Of a stretch of 64,000 nt of DNA, positions 9,073 through 17,297 are shown piece by piece. A program made the translations under genes and the position numbers. Positions within the stretch are counted from its first letter, which is position 1; every line of letters starts with the position of its first letter. The notes under the pieces were generated by a model, which ran no database searches, was not told the origin of the DNA, and saw only the letters and a program-made list of their open reading frames with translations. The stretch comes from Mangrovimonas sp. ST2L15 (lineage in GTDB: Bacteria; Bacteroidota; Bacteroidia; Flavobacteriales; Flavobacteriaceae), in the NCBI RefSeq assembly GCF_001280515.1, contig NZ_LBIQ01000035.1, forward strand, positions 248,001 through 312,000, given 5' to 3'.

Positions 9073-9309
9073 ATGTCTAGAGTTTGTGAACTTACTGGTA
9101 AGAAAGCAATGGTTGGGAACAATGTTTCTCACGCGATGAATAAAACAAAACGTAAATTTGATGCAAATTTGATCAAAAAACGTTTTTATATTCCTGAAGA
9201 AGATAAGTGGGTAACCTTAAAGGTTTCTACAGCCGCTTTGAAAACGATCAACAGAATTGGTATTTCTGCCGCTATCAAACAAGCGAAAGCTAAAGGATAT
9301 TTAAAATAA
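9073..9309 (+). CDS. rpmB: 50S ribosomal protein L28 (bL28)
   Basis: A 78-residue basic protein beginning MSRVCELTGKKAMVGNNVSHA, the L28 signature, followed by NKTKRKFDANL. The length is normal. It is part of the large ribosomal subunit. It opens the cluster rpmB-rpmG-DUF4295 and has a good promoter about 40 bases upstream. Confidence 0.97.
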   Translation: MSRVCELTGKKAMVGNNVSHAMNKTKRKFDANLIKKRFYIPEEDKWVTLKVSTAALKTINRIGISAAIKQAKAKGYLK

Positions 9310-9334
9310 TAGATAACGCGAAAAAACACCTACA

Positions 9335-9517
9335 ATGGCAAAGAAAGGGAATAGAATACAGGTTATATTAGAGTGTACAGAGCATAAAGAGTCTGGAATG
9401 CCAGGTACTTCTCGTTACATTACTACTAAGAACAAAAAGAATACGCCAGATAGAATGGAGATTAAGAAATTTAATCCAATTCTTAAGCGTATGACAATTC
9501 ATAAAGAAATTAAATAA
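9335..9517 (+). CDS. rpmG: 50S ribosomal protein L33 (bL33)
   Basis: A 60-residue protein with [17 protein letters not shown] and [22 protein letters not shown], typical of L33. The zinc-ligand cysteines of the C+ form are absent except for a single Cys, so this is a zinc-independent form. It lies 25 bases after rpmB and 46 bases before the DUF4295 gene, almost certainly on the same transcript. Confidence 0.97.
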   Translation: MAKKGNRIQVILECTEHKESGMPGTSRYITTKNKKNTPDRMEIKKFNPILKRMTIHKEIK

Positions 9518-9563
9518 TTAGGATTTTTTACATTTTGTAAAAATTTCAAAGAACATTTGAATC

Positions 9564-9719
9564 ATGGCAAAGAAATCAGTAGCATCATTACAAACAGGAT
9601 CTAAGAGATTAACTAAAGCTATCAAAATGGTTAAATCTCCTAAGAGTGGGGCATATACATTTGTAGAATCAATTATGACTCCTGAAGAAGTTAACGATTG
9701 GTTAAGCAAACAAAACTAA
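9564..9719 (+). CDS. DUF4295 protein, probable Bacteroidota-specific ribosomal protein
   Basis: A 51-residue basic protein starting at ATG 9564: MAKKSVASLQTGSKRLTKAI, then KMVKSPKSGAYTFVESIMTP, ending in EEVNDWLSKQN. This is the DUF4295 family, found in Bacteroidota next to rpmG. From memory, a structure of the Flavobacterium johnsoniae ribosome assigned a lineage-specific large-subunit protein (called bL38) to this family; I cannot verify that here. The position as third gene of a ribosomal cluster and the high lysine content support the assignment. A terminator follows 28 bases after the stop. Confidence 0.88.
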   Translation: MAKKSVASLQTGSKRLTKAIKMVKSPKSGAYTFVESIMTPEEVNDWLSKQN

Positions 9720-9747
9720 ACCAAGCAGTAAGTTTTTTAAGATATAC

Positions 9748-9787
9748 AAGCAGCTTTCAATATTTTGAAAGCTGCTTTTGTTTTATA
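9748..9787 (+). terminator. Terminator of the ribosomal-protein cluster
   Basis: A 13-bp perfect stem (AAGCAGCTTTCAA / TTGAAAGCTGCTT, 9748-9760 and 9765-9777) with a TATT loop, followed by TTTGTTTTAT. Confidence 0.9.
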
Positions 9788-9871
9788 TTTGCTCTTCAAC
9801 TAATGACAAATTTTCACTTTTGAAAATTAGGCAAGCATTTTGACTTGCTTATTGTCAATAATCAACAGACC

Positions 9872-10825
9872 ATGAGTTTTTTTAAAAAAATATTTTCTTC
9901 AGAAAAAAAGGAAACTTTAGATAAGGGACTTGAAAAGTCCAAAACTTCATTTTTAAATAAATTAAGCAAAGCTGTAGCTGGAAAGTCCAAAGTAGATGAT
10001 GATGTTTTGGATAATCTTGAAGAAGTATTGGTAACAAGTGACGTGGGTGTAAATACGACGCTTAAGGTCATTGAACGTATTGAAGAACGTGTATCTAGAG
10101 ATAAATATCTTGGTACCGATGAGCTTAATCAAATCCTTAGAGAAGAAATTGCGGCCTTGTTGAGTGAAACCAACTATGGAGATGCTACCGAATTTGTTGT
10201 TCCTGAAAATAAGAAACTTTATGTTATGATGGTGGTAGGTGTCAATGGTGTTGGAAAAACCACAACCATTGGTAAATTGGCTTACCAATTTAAGAAGAAA
10301 GGATTGAAGGTGGTCTTGGGTGCTGCCGATACGTTTAGGGCAGCCGCTATTGATCAACTTCAGGTATGGGCAGATAGGGTAGATGTACCTATTGTAAAGC
10401 AAGCTATGGGAAGTGATCCGGCATCTGTTGCTTTTGATACCTTACAAAGCGCGGTTAACCAAAATGCTGATGTCGTTATTATAGATACGGCAGGTCGTTT
10501 GCACAATAAAGTGAATTTGATGAACGAGCTTACCAAAGTGAAGCGTGTGATGCAAAAAGTGGTGGGTGATGCACCTCATGATGTTCTACTTGTTTTGGAT
10601 GGTTCTACAGGTCAAAATGCCTTTGAACAGGCCAAACAATTCACCGCTGCTACAGAGGTTACCTCATTAGCTGTCACCAAATTGGATGGAACTGCTAAAG
10701 GCGGTGTGGTGATAGGAATTTCTGATCAATTTAAAATCCCAGTGAAGTATATAGGCGTGGGTGAAGGAATTGAAGATCTTCAAGTTTTCAATAAGTATGA
10801 ATTTGTAGATTCATTTTTCAAGTAA
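9872..10825 (+). CDS. ftsY: Signal recognition particle receptor FtsY
   Basis: A 317-residue SRP-type GTPase. It has a short N-terminal region, a helical N domain (about 20-95), then the G domain with GVNGVGKTTTIGKL (P-loop), DTFRAAAIDQL, DTAGRLHNK, TKLDGTAKGG and GVGEGIEDL. It docks ribosome-nascent chain-SRP complexes at the membrane. The membrane-targeting A domain seen in Escherichia coli is essentially absent, as is common in other phyla. I chose the ATG at 9872 (MSFFKKIF); an upstream in-frame TTG at 9845 would add nine unconvincing residues. Confidence 0.95.
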   Translation: MSFFKKIFSSEKKETLDKGLEKSKTSFLNKLSKAVAGKSKVDDDVLDNLEEVLVTSDVGVNTTLKVIERIEERVSRDKYLGTDELNQILREEIAALLSETNYGDATEFVVPENKKLYVMMVVGVNGVGKTTTIGKLAYQFKKKGLKVVLGAADTFRAAAIDQLQVWADRVDVPIVKQAMGSDPASVAFDTLQSAVNQNADVVIIDTAGRLHNKVNLMNELTKVKRVMQKVVGDAPHDVLLVLDGSTGQNAFEQAKQFTAATEVTSLAVTKLDGTAKGGVVIGISDQFKIPVKYIGVGEGIEDLQVFNKYEFVDSFFK

Positions 10826-10834
10826 AGAATTTTG

Positions 10835-10842
10835 TATCTTTA
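10835..10842 (+). promoter_or_regulatory. -7 box upstream of the SRPBCC gene
   Basis: TATCTTTA, one base off TAnnTTTG, ends 15 bases before the ATG at 10858. No TTG at the right spacing was seen. Confidence 0.3.
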
Positions 10843-10857
10843 AAGGAATAGTTGCTT

Positions 10858-11289
10858 ATGTCATCTCATTCCATATATCATAACTTCATTATTAAAGCTC
10901 CCCAAAAAGGCGTGTTTGACGCTGTGTCACAACCACAACATTTGGACAATTGGTGGCCACTAAAAAGTTCTGGTGAACCAAAACTGGGGACAACCTACAA
11001 TTTGAATTTTACTGATGCGTATGATTGGTATGGTGAAGTAGTGGTTTGTGAACCAAATAATTCTTTCCATATAAAAATGACCAAGAGTGACAAGGATTGG
11101 GATCCTACTACTTTTGGATTTGATTTACAAGAACACGACCAAGGAACCTATGTCAGGTTTAGTCATGTCAATTGGCCCGAGATGAATGATCACCTAAAAT
11201 TCTCTTCGTTTTGTTGGGGCATGTTACTCAACGGACTTAAAGACTACCTTGAAAAAGGCACCATAATTCCTTTTGAAAATAGAAACTAA
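10858..11289 (+). CDS. SRPBCC / AHSA1-like domain protein
   Basis: A 143-residue protein of the START/Bet v 1 helix-grip fold. Marks are HNFIIKAPQKGVFDAVSQPQHLDNWW at the N-terminus, GEVVVCEPNNSFHIKM in the sheet and a long C-terminal helix (WGMLLNGLKDYLEKGT). Such proteins bind hydrophobic ligands; relatives include AHSA1-like proteins often annotated as polyketide cyclase or activator of Hsp90 ATPase. The role is unknown. ATG at 10858 is preferred to a TTG two codons earlier. Its stop codon is directly abutted by that of the convergent serine hydrolase gene. Confidence 0.82.
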   Translation: MSSHSIYHNFIIKAPQKGVFDAVSQPQHLDNWWPLKSSGEPKLGTTYNLNFTDAYDWYGEVVVCEPNNSFHIKMTKSDKDWDPTTFGFDLQEHDQGTYVRFSHVNWPEMNDHLKFSSFCWGMLLNGLKDYLEKGTIIPFENRN

Positions 11290-12378
11290 CTACTGAATCA
11301 CCGCATTTATCTTTTCCCATAAGTCATTGTCAAAATTAGATAGGGCAAAATTACTGTCATCGGCAGATTCTCCCATTCTTATAATGACCAATTGTTTACT
11401 GGGAACAACATAAATCTTTTGGTCATTTTTTCCTAAACCAGCATACATATCGGCTGGTGCATTAGGAATAAGCTCTCCTGGAAATTCTAATTGCGATTGA
11501 GGCAGATGAAAACTAGACTTACCGTTTAACCACCATAAATACCCGTAAGCTAGATTAATGTCTTGTGAGGTGTTGGTCGCTTGTTGTAAATAGGATTCAG
11601 AAACGATTTGTTCATCTTCCCATTTACCATTGGAATAAATCATTAGTCCAAACCTAGCCATACTTCTTGTGTTACTGAAATAGACATTTAAATTGTCTAG
11701 ATCAATCCAACTTCCCGACATCCCTATTTTATTTTTCAATTGATTTTCAAAATAGGTGTCCCAATTTTGGTTTGTGGCAGCTGCAACCACATCCTGAATT
11801 TTTACATAAACATTGTGGTAGGCCCATCGGCTACCGGCGTCTGCAAGGTATTGCAAGTTTTCCGAAGAGACGTCATCACCCAAACTGTCATCTAGACCCG
11901 AGGTCATGGTAAGTAGGTGCTTGTTGATTATTAAATTTTCTTTTTCCAAAGGGGCACTAGTCCAACCAGTTCCCAAGTAATTGGAAACAGGTGTTTCAAT
12001 ATTTAAAAAGCCTTGATCTTGTGCGATGCCGGCAACCGTTGCAGATAGTGTTTTACCGGCACTTGCCCAATACCAAGGTGTTCCTGCTTGGTGACCATTC
12101 ATGTAAGCTTCCAACACAATTTTACCATGGTGGAGCATTATAAAGCTTTTGGTGTTTTTTTCTTCTAAAAAATCCAACAAGGGTTGAATTTGACTGTCAT
12201 TATATCCCAATGAAGTTGGAGTTGTAGATTCCCATTCTTCAGAATTCAAAGGAGGGAAATAAATATCTTGAGTTTCGGGAAGATTGTTTTCTGGGTCTGT
12301 ATTGGGCGCGTCGTCAGACGATTGACAACCAAATACATACAGTAATAAAAATAAAGATAGGTAGATAAGGCGCTTCAT
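11290..12378 (-). CDS. Serine hydrolase lipoprotein (class C beta-lactamase fold)
   Basis: A 362-residue secreted protein. The N-terminus has a signal peptide with lipobox YVFGC (Cys18), followed by an acidic stretch (SSDDAPNTDPEN) that resembles a Bacteroidota lipoprotein export signal for the cell surface. The catalytic SxxK is Ser106-Ala-Gly-Lys109 in WASAGKTLSATVAG and the YxN element is Tyr187-His-Asn189. GKNDQKIYVVPSKQLVIIRMG near the C-terminus stands for the third motif. Relatives are esterases, D-amino peptidases or penicillin-binding-like hydrolases; beta-lactam resistance is not implied. It is monocistronic. Confidence 0.87.
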   Translation of the reverse strand: MKRLIYLSLFLLLYVFGCQSSDDAPNTDPENNLPETQDIYFPPLNSEEWESTTPTSLGYNDSQIQPLLDFLEEKNTKSFIMLHHGKIVLEAYMNGHQAGTPWYWASAGKTLSATVAGIAQDQGFLNIETPVSNYLGTGWTSAPLEKENLIINKHLLTMTSGLDDSLGDDVSSENLQYLADAGSRWAYHNVYVKIQDVVAAATNQNWDTYFENQLKNKIGMSGSWIDLDNLNVYFSNTRSMARFGLMIYSNGKWEDEQIVSESYLQQATNTSQDINLAYGYLWWLNGKSSFHLPQSQLEFPGELIPNAPADMYAGLGKNDQKIYVVPSKQLVIIRMGESADDSNFALSNFDNDLWEKINAVIQ

Positions 12379-12431
12379 AACAATGTTTTACATTTAGATG
12401 TATAAAAATATAAAAGGTTTAATTAAGGTTG

Positions 12432-12439
12432 TATCTTTG
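12432..12439 (+). promoter_or_regulatory. -7 box of rimO
   Basis: TATCTTTG matches TAnnTTTG exactly and ends 17 bases before the rimO ATG. Confidence 0.45.
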
Positions 12440-12456
12440 CATCCTTAAAATTTATT

Positions 12457-13761
12457 ATGAGAACCAAATCACTTAAAAAGAATAAAATCAATGTGGTAAC
12501 CTTAGGCTGTAGTAAAAATGTTTACGACAGTGAGGTTTTGATGGGACAATTAAAGGCAAGTGGGAAGGAAGTTGTTCATGAAGAAGAGGGAAATGTCGTC
12601 GTTATAAATACCTGTGGTTTTATTAATAATGCCAAGGAAGAGAGCGTCAACACCATTTTGGAGTTTATGCAGAAAAAGGAAGCTGGTGAGGTGGATAAGG
12701 TTTTTGTAACCGGTTGTTTAAGTGAACGCTATAAGCCAGACTTACAAAAGGAAATTCCAAATGTGGACCAATATTTTGGTACCACAGAACTTCCTCAATT
12801 ATTAAAGGCACTTGGAGCAGATTATAAGCATGAGTTGATTGGGGAGCGCTTGACAACCACTCCAAAGAACTATGCCTATTTAAAAATTGCCGAGGGTTGT
12901 GACCGTCCGTGTAGTTTCTGTGCGATTCCGCTTATGAGAGGAAAGCACAAAAGCACACCTATTGAAGAATTGGTCATTGAAGCAGAAAAATTGGCAGCAA
13001 GTGGCGTTAAGGAGTTGATACTGATTGCACAGGATTTAACCTATTATGGCCTGGATCTTTATAAAAAGCGCAATTTAGCTGAGTTATTGGAAGCTTTGGT
13101 AAAAGTGGAAGGAATTGAATGGATTCGCTTGCATTATGCCTTCCCTACTGGATTTCCAATGGATGTATTGGAAGTCATGAACCGTGAGGAGAAAGTGTGT
13201 AATTATATTGATATTCCTTTACAACATATTTCTGATCACATCTTAAAAAGTATGAGACGTGGTACCACCAAAGAGAAGACTACCAAACTGCTTCAAGAAT
13301 TTAGAAAGGCAGTTCCAGGAATGACCATAAGAACGACTTTAATTGTTGGATACCCGGGGGAAACTGAGGAGGATTTTCAAGAATTGAAACAATGGGTTCA
13401 AGACATGCGTTTTGAGCGTTTGGGTTGTTTTACCTATTCTCATGAGGAAAACACACATGCTTTTAATTTAGAAAATGATGTGCCAGAAGAAGTCAAGCAA
13501 GATCGCGCCAATGAGATTATGGAGATTCAATCACAAATTTCTTGGGAACTGAATCAGGAAAAAATTGGTAAAGAATTTAAGGTGGTAATAGACAGAAAAG
13601 AGGGGAATTATTTTGTGGGAAGAACCGAATTTGATTCACCAGATGTCGATAACGAAGTGTTAATCGATGCTTCAACAACTTATTTGAAAACAGGAGAATT
13701 TACCAAGGTGAAAATTACGGATGCCGCTGATTTTGATTTGTACGGGGAAGTAGTTGTTTAA
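12457..13761 (+). CDS. rimO: Ribosomal protein S12 methylthiotransferase RimO
   Basis: A 434-residue radical-SAM enzyme. The N-terminal methylthiotransferase domain has TLGCSKNVYDSEVLMGQL and NTCGFI, VTGCLSERY cysteines for the auxiliary [4Fe-4S] cluster. The radical SAM domain has CxxxCxxC at Cys148, Cys152 and Cys155 (EGCDRPCSFCAIP). A C-terminal TRAM domain follows. The SKNVYDSE form separates RimO from the tRNA enzyme MiaB. It methylthiolates an aspartate of ribosomal protein S12. The length is normal. A bidirectional hairpin follows. Confidence 0.95.
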   Translation: MRTKSLKKNKINVVTLGCSKNVYDSEVLMGQLKASGKEVVHEEEGNVVVINTCGFINNAKEESVNTILEFMQKKEAGEVDKVFVTGCLSERYKPDLQKEIPNVDQYFGTTELPQLLKALGADYKHELIGERLTTTPKNYAYLKIAEGCDRPCSFCAIPLMRGKHKSTPIEELVIEAEKLAASGVKELILIAQDLTYYGLDLYKKRNLAELLEALVKVEGIEWIRLHYAFPTGFPMDVLEVMNREEKVCNYIDIPLQHISDHILKSMRRGTTKEKTTKLLQEFRKAVPGMTIRTTLIVGYPGETEEDFQELKQWVQDMRFERLGCFTYSHEENTHAFNLENDVPEEVKQDRANEIMEIQSQISWELNQEKIGKEFKVVIDRKEGNYFVGRTEFDSPDVDNEVLIDASTTYLKTGEFTKVKITDAADFDLYGEVVV

Positions 13762-13783
13762 ATTTGTTTTAAGATATAATATG

Positions 13784-13813
13784 AAACCCATCAATTCAGA
13801 TGGGTTTATTATA
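13784..13813. terminator. Probable terminator hairpin after rimO
   Basis: A 9-bp perfect stem (AAACCCATC / GATGGGTTT) with AATTCA loop at 13784-13807, followed by an AT-rich stretch. The T-run is weak, and the flanks can extend the pairing, so it may work in both directions for the two convergent genes. Confidence 0.6.
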
Positions 13814-13889
13814 ACATATGGTTAGCAATATTTTGAAATAAATAATGAAATTATCAAATTCACCTAAGGATTGGACTATCTTCTTTTAT

Positions 13890-14543
13890 TTAATCTCTAA
13901 ATTTTATTGTATTTAAAATATTCATCAATTCTTCCTTATTAGATTCCTTAACAAAAGACACAATGATTGAAAACCCAAATCCGTTTAAAGTAGTTGAATA
14001 GTATATTTGCTTAATGTTTAGTTCCATATAGTTCATTTCGGCATTCATACGGTAAAATTCTAGACCATCAATTTCAATTTTTTCAAATTCCTCATCAATA
14101 TGGTCATACTTAATTTGAGAGTTTTTCATGATTCTTCGAGCCTGATATAAATATTCATTTCCACTTTTTATCCCCGGGAAATTTTTTATATTTTCTACCA
14201 CGATACTTATTCCTGGATTGTACTCTACTGCTGATCCAAGCTCATATTTGAATGCCCCTAAAAGGATGGCAGAATTAATTTCGGAGGCCTTCAGGATAGC
14301 TTTCATTTGTGAATTGTCACCAGCCATTAAAGCTTCTCCATGCCTTTTCATGGCTTCAATTTGTTCCTTATTTTGAATGGCCCAATCAGTTGGTATATTA
14401 ATCGTAAAGTTGAAAAATGAATTCTTATAAGTATTATTATCGATTTCTCCATAATCAAAATTTGTTTGCTCAGTTTGACCAGACATATTATTGATTAAAA
14501 ATGAAAATAATAAGATGCTTAATAGATAGGTTTTTAATTTCAT
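13890..14543 (-). CDS. Secreted protein of unknown function
   Basis: A 217-residue protein from ATG 14543 (an in-frame upstream TTG/ATG would add 13 residues ahead of the signal peptide and is unlikely). Signal peptide MKLKTYLLSILLFSFLINN ends near MSGQ. The mature part has FFNFTINIPTDWAIQNKEQ, a region resembling the small PsbP/DUF1795-like fold in which a sandwich domain begins with a 'tWki' segment, and ends with IVSFVKESNKEELMNILNTIKF. I do not recognise a named family with confidence. The A+T content and codon choice are higher than those of its neighbours. There is no operon partner. Confidence 0.7.
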   Translation of the reverse strand: MKLKTYLLSILLFSFLINNMSGQTEQTNFDYGEIDNNTYKNSFFNFTINIPTDWAIQNKEQIEAMKRHGEALMAGDNSQMKAILKASEINSAILLGAFKYELGSAVEYNPGISIVVENIKNFPGIKSGNEYLYQARRIMKNSQIKYDHIDEEFEKIEIDGLEFYRMNAEMNYMELNIKQIYYSTTLNGFGFSIIVSFVKESNKEELMNILNTIKFRD

Positions 14544-14737
14544 TGGGACGGTTATCAGTTGTTTATAGAAATCACAACACAATTGTGATTATATTAAAAT
14601 GGAATTTTGAAGTGTAAATATAAATCTTTTGTTAGTAAAACTGATTATGATTCATTCAATGTTGATTATTGATTCAAGTATCTAAGTTTTAAACTTTTTT
14701 AGTTTTTTTACAATTCGTTTACTAGTTCTGAATTTTT

Positions 14738-16000
14738 TTAATGTCCACCCTCAGTAGGCTCCACATTAATTCCTAATTTTTTAATCAAGGTTCCTACACT
14801 CAAGCCTTGTACCACGATTGAAAATACCACCACGGCATAGGTAATCACTAAAAACAAATCACGGTGCATATCTTGAGAAAGCGACAAAGCCAAGGCGATG
14901 GATATCCCTCCCCGTAATCCGCCCCACGTCATCACCAAATTGGTGTTAGGAACAAAATCAAGTTTTTTCTTTAAAGCATTTACCGGAATCAATAGAGATA
15001 GAAATCTTGAAGCCAACACTATCGGAATCATTAATACGCCCGCAAGAACGTAGTTTTTTTCAACAGATAGAATTAAGATTTCCAATCCAATTAATACGAA
15101 TAAGATATTGTTTAAAAGAACGTCTATAAGCTCCCAAAACTTATCCACATAGGTTTCGGTGATTTCAGACATGGTATGTTTTCTAACAGTGTCATTCCCT
15201 ACAATTAAGCCAGCTGTGACCATAGCCAAAGGGGCAGATACATGCAATTGTTGTGCGATAACCGTACCCAACATCACTGCAGCCAATGTTATAATCACTT
15301 CTATATCATAATTATCAATAGACTTCATGAGTCGGTAGCTTATAAAACCTAAAACACCTCCTAATAAAATACCACCAAACACTTCTTCAACAAATAGGAG
15401 CAACACTTCGCTAACTTCAATATCGGTTCCTCCAGAAGCAATTTTGAAAATGGTTAGAAATACAACAACACCCACACCATCATTGAACAGCGATTCACCT
15501 ACGATTTTGGTTTCCAATTTTTTTGGAGCACCTGCTTGTTTTAATATACCCAAAACAGCAATAGGATCGGTGGGGGAAATTAGGGCGCCAAAAAGTAAGC
15601 AGTATATAAATGAGATATTAAAATCCAATAATGCCAGTAAGCCATAGGTCAAACCACCTATCAAAAATGTGGAAGTAACAACGCCTAACGTAGAGAATAA
15701 TAATATCGGCCAGCGTTGTACTTTTAGTTGTTCGAAATTGGTATGTAAAGCTCCTGCAAACAACAGAAAGCTCAACATGACGTCCATTAGAACGGTTTCA
15801 AAATCAATTTGTTTCACAAAATTTGTTTCTGCATCTAGTATGGTATCATCAAAATAGCCTACCAAAAAGGCAAAAAAGGTAAAGATGATGGTCACAAGCA
15901 TGAGACCAATGGTATTGGGTAATTTAATAAATCGGGTATTGATATAACCGAATACGGCTGACAGGGAAACCAGAATGGCCGCGATGATATAGATATTCAT
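14738..16000 (-). CDS. Na+/H+ antiporter (CPA1-type cation:proton antiporter)
   Basis: A 420-residue membrane protein with about 12-13 helices. It has the family segment [43 protein letters not shown] (residues about 140-185), where the [14 protein letters not shown] helix carries the acidic pair of electrogenic/CPA1 exchangers, and FVLIGLEIL and [17 protein letters not shown] near the C-terminus. It exports Na+ (or K+) in exchange for protons, fitting a marine or salt-exposed habitat. It is monocistronic; there is no C-terminal cytoplasmic regulatory domain. Confidence 0.92.
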   Translation of the reverse strand: MNIYIIAAILVSLSAVFGYINTRFIKLPNTIGLMLVTIIFTFFAFLVGYFDDTILDAETNFVKQIDFETVLMDVMLSFLLFAGALHTNFEQLKVQRWPILLFSTLGVVTSTFLIGGLTYGLLALLDFNISFIYCLLFGALISPTDPIAVLGILKQAGAPKKLETKIVGESLFNDGVGVVVFLTIFKIASGGTDIEVSEVLLLFVEEVFGGILLGGVLGFISYRLMKSIDNYDIEVIITLAAVMLGTVIAQQLHVSAPLAMVTAGLIVGNDTVRKHTMSEITETYVDKFWELIDVLLNNILFVLIGLEILILSVEKNYVLAGVLMIPIVLASRFLSLLIPVNALKKKLDFVPNTNLVMTWGGLRGGISIALALSLSQDMHRDLFLVITYAVVVFSIVVQGLSVGTLIKKLGINVEPTEGGH

Positions 16001-16126
16001 AAAAGTGATAAGTTACTCTCTAAAAATAAGGGATAATTTTTTGGGATAGTAAATATTTTTAGAAAAAGGTTTTTCAATAGCTGGTAAAAAATCGAAATCT
16101 AATTGAGAAATAAAGTTGTAGTAGGG

Positions 16127-17065
16127 TTACTCAAATTTAGTAATGACTTTATTTTTTTTGGTGAGTAGCATATTAATTCTACTTAGATCTCTCCAGTGCT
16201 GTAATAATACCTTGTCCCCAAAATTCATTGTTCTTATAGGAGCGTTGCTTCCCACAGTACAGGTCATTAGCTTTTTTGGGGAATTGTTGGAGTCGTCTAG
16301 GTAATAAAAGGACTGTTCATCTATAAATAATAAAGCAAAGTTTTGATTGGGAAATAAATGATAGTAGTAATCCTTAATTTCATAAACTGGTGTCCGCTTC
16401 TCATAATTTTTATACTCAAAAAAGAAAGTATTGTTACTCCAATATATTTCCATTCCATAATGCTTTCTTAAGATAATAGGAATTCTTTCTGAGATAATAT
16501 CTTTAATACTTTTTGAGCTTTCAGCATTAAAGATTTCCTCAATTAATTTTTCGTTTGTGGCTATTACAACCAGTGGTTCTAGAAGAACTTCATCCTCATA
16601 AACATTATACCCCATAGTTGTTTTTATGATTTGTTTGCTAAGGTTCTGGTGATTAAGAATACTGTATTCCACTAGATGTAAAATTTTGACTATGTCAACA
16701 CTATCTGCATAAATCCTAACAGAAAGTCCTTGGTGATTAGAAGGAATAGGATCCTCTAAATTAAGGCCATATGCCAGTTTATAGTTAGAATTATTGGGTT
16801 CCAATAAATATAAATTATCCTTGAAATTATCAATGTAATCATGAATGTATTCAATAAGTAAGGTGTCCTGATATTGCAACCTCGAAGCTAATTTTTCAGA
16901 CAATTGACCTATTATTTGAATTTTATCTATTTCAGAATAGTTAAAACCAGTTTTAATATAAATTTTGATATTGCCATAGTTTTTGGCAATAACTTTATCC
17001 TTATGAGCGCAAAGATTTGTTGATATTAAAAGAAAAATGAAAATTATTTTAAATTGCATAGGCAT
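16127..17065 (-). CDS. Secreted protein of unknown function
   Basis: A 312-residue protein with a signal peptide (MQFKIIFIFLLISTNLCAHKDK). The mature part is rich in Ile, Asn, Lys and Tyr, with a central segment around ILNHQNLSKQIIKTTMGYNVYEDEVLLEPLVVIA and a C-terminal part (YYYHLFPNQNFALLFIDEQSFYYLDD). I recognise no domain. Base composition is more A+T-rich than the neighbours. Either ATG (17065 or 17059) could be used. Downstream of the small glycine-rich membrane protein gene at a distance of 18 bases, so possibly in the same transcript. Confidence 0.6.
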   Translation of the reverse strand: MPMQFKIIFIFLLISTNLCAHKDKVIAKNYGNIKIYIKTGFNYSEIDKIQIIGQLSEKLASRLQYQDTLLIEYIHDYIDNFKDNLYLLEPNNSNYKLAYGLNLEDPIPSNHQGLSVRIYADSVDIVKILHLVEYSILNHQNLSKQIIKTTMGYNVYEDEVLLEPLVVIATNEKLIEEIFNAESSKSIKDIISERIPIILRKHYGMEIYWSNNTFFFEYKNYEKRTPVYEIKDYYYHLFPNQNFALLFIDEQSFYYLDDSNNSPKKLMTCTVGSNAPIRTMNFGDKVLLQHWRDLSRINMLLTKKNKVITKFE

Positions 17066-17083
17066 TTACTGTAATGCTAGACT

Positions 17084-17239
17084 TTATTTCTTCTTTCTCC
17101 TATCCATCATCAAACCAAATGAAATGCCTATGGCAATTCCAATGGCTAGTCCAACACTTGTTTGATCAAAGAGAGAGCCAATAAGGGTGCCTAATCCAAC
17201 TCCTAGAGCGACACCTAGCCCCATGTATTTGTTTTTCAT
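17084..17239 (-). CDS. Small glycine-rich two-helix membrane protein
   Basis: A 51-residue open reading frame from ATG 17239: MKNKYMGLGVALGVGLGTLI, then GSLFDQTSVGLAIGIAIGIS, ending FGLMMDRRKKK. Two hydrophobic stretches rich in GxxxG/GxG (residues 5-22 and 29-44) are separated by a short polar turn and followed by a basic tail, so both ends should face the cytoplasm. The glycine-zipper pattern is found in many short bacterial membrane proteins, none of which I can assign here. It lies 58 bases after the DUF3570 gene and 18 before the secreted-protein gene, on the same strand. Confidence 0.7.
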   Translation of the reverse strand: MKNKYMGLGVALGVGLGTLIGSLFDQTSVGLAIGIAIGISFGLMMDRRKKK

Positions 17240-17297
17240 GTGATGTTAATTTCTCATAATAATAAGAAATTACACCCATACAACCTAATTTGAATAT

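Noticed and set aside
9518-9709. A 63-residue minus-strand frame over the DUF4295 region
   Set aside because: It is the shadow of the real 51-residue gene on the plus strand, which has family similarity and the operon context.
9817-9847. Short hairpin GCAAG/CTTGC before ftsY as a second terminator
   Set aside because: The stem is only five base pairs and a strong terminator lies just upstream.
11290-12378. Antibiotic-resistance beta-lactamase
   Set aside because: The SxxK and YxN motifs are shared with esterases and other serine hydrolases; there is nothing specific to beta-lactam hydrolysis.
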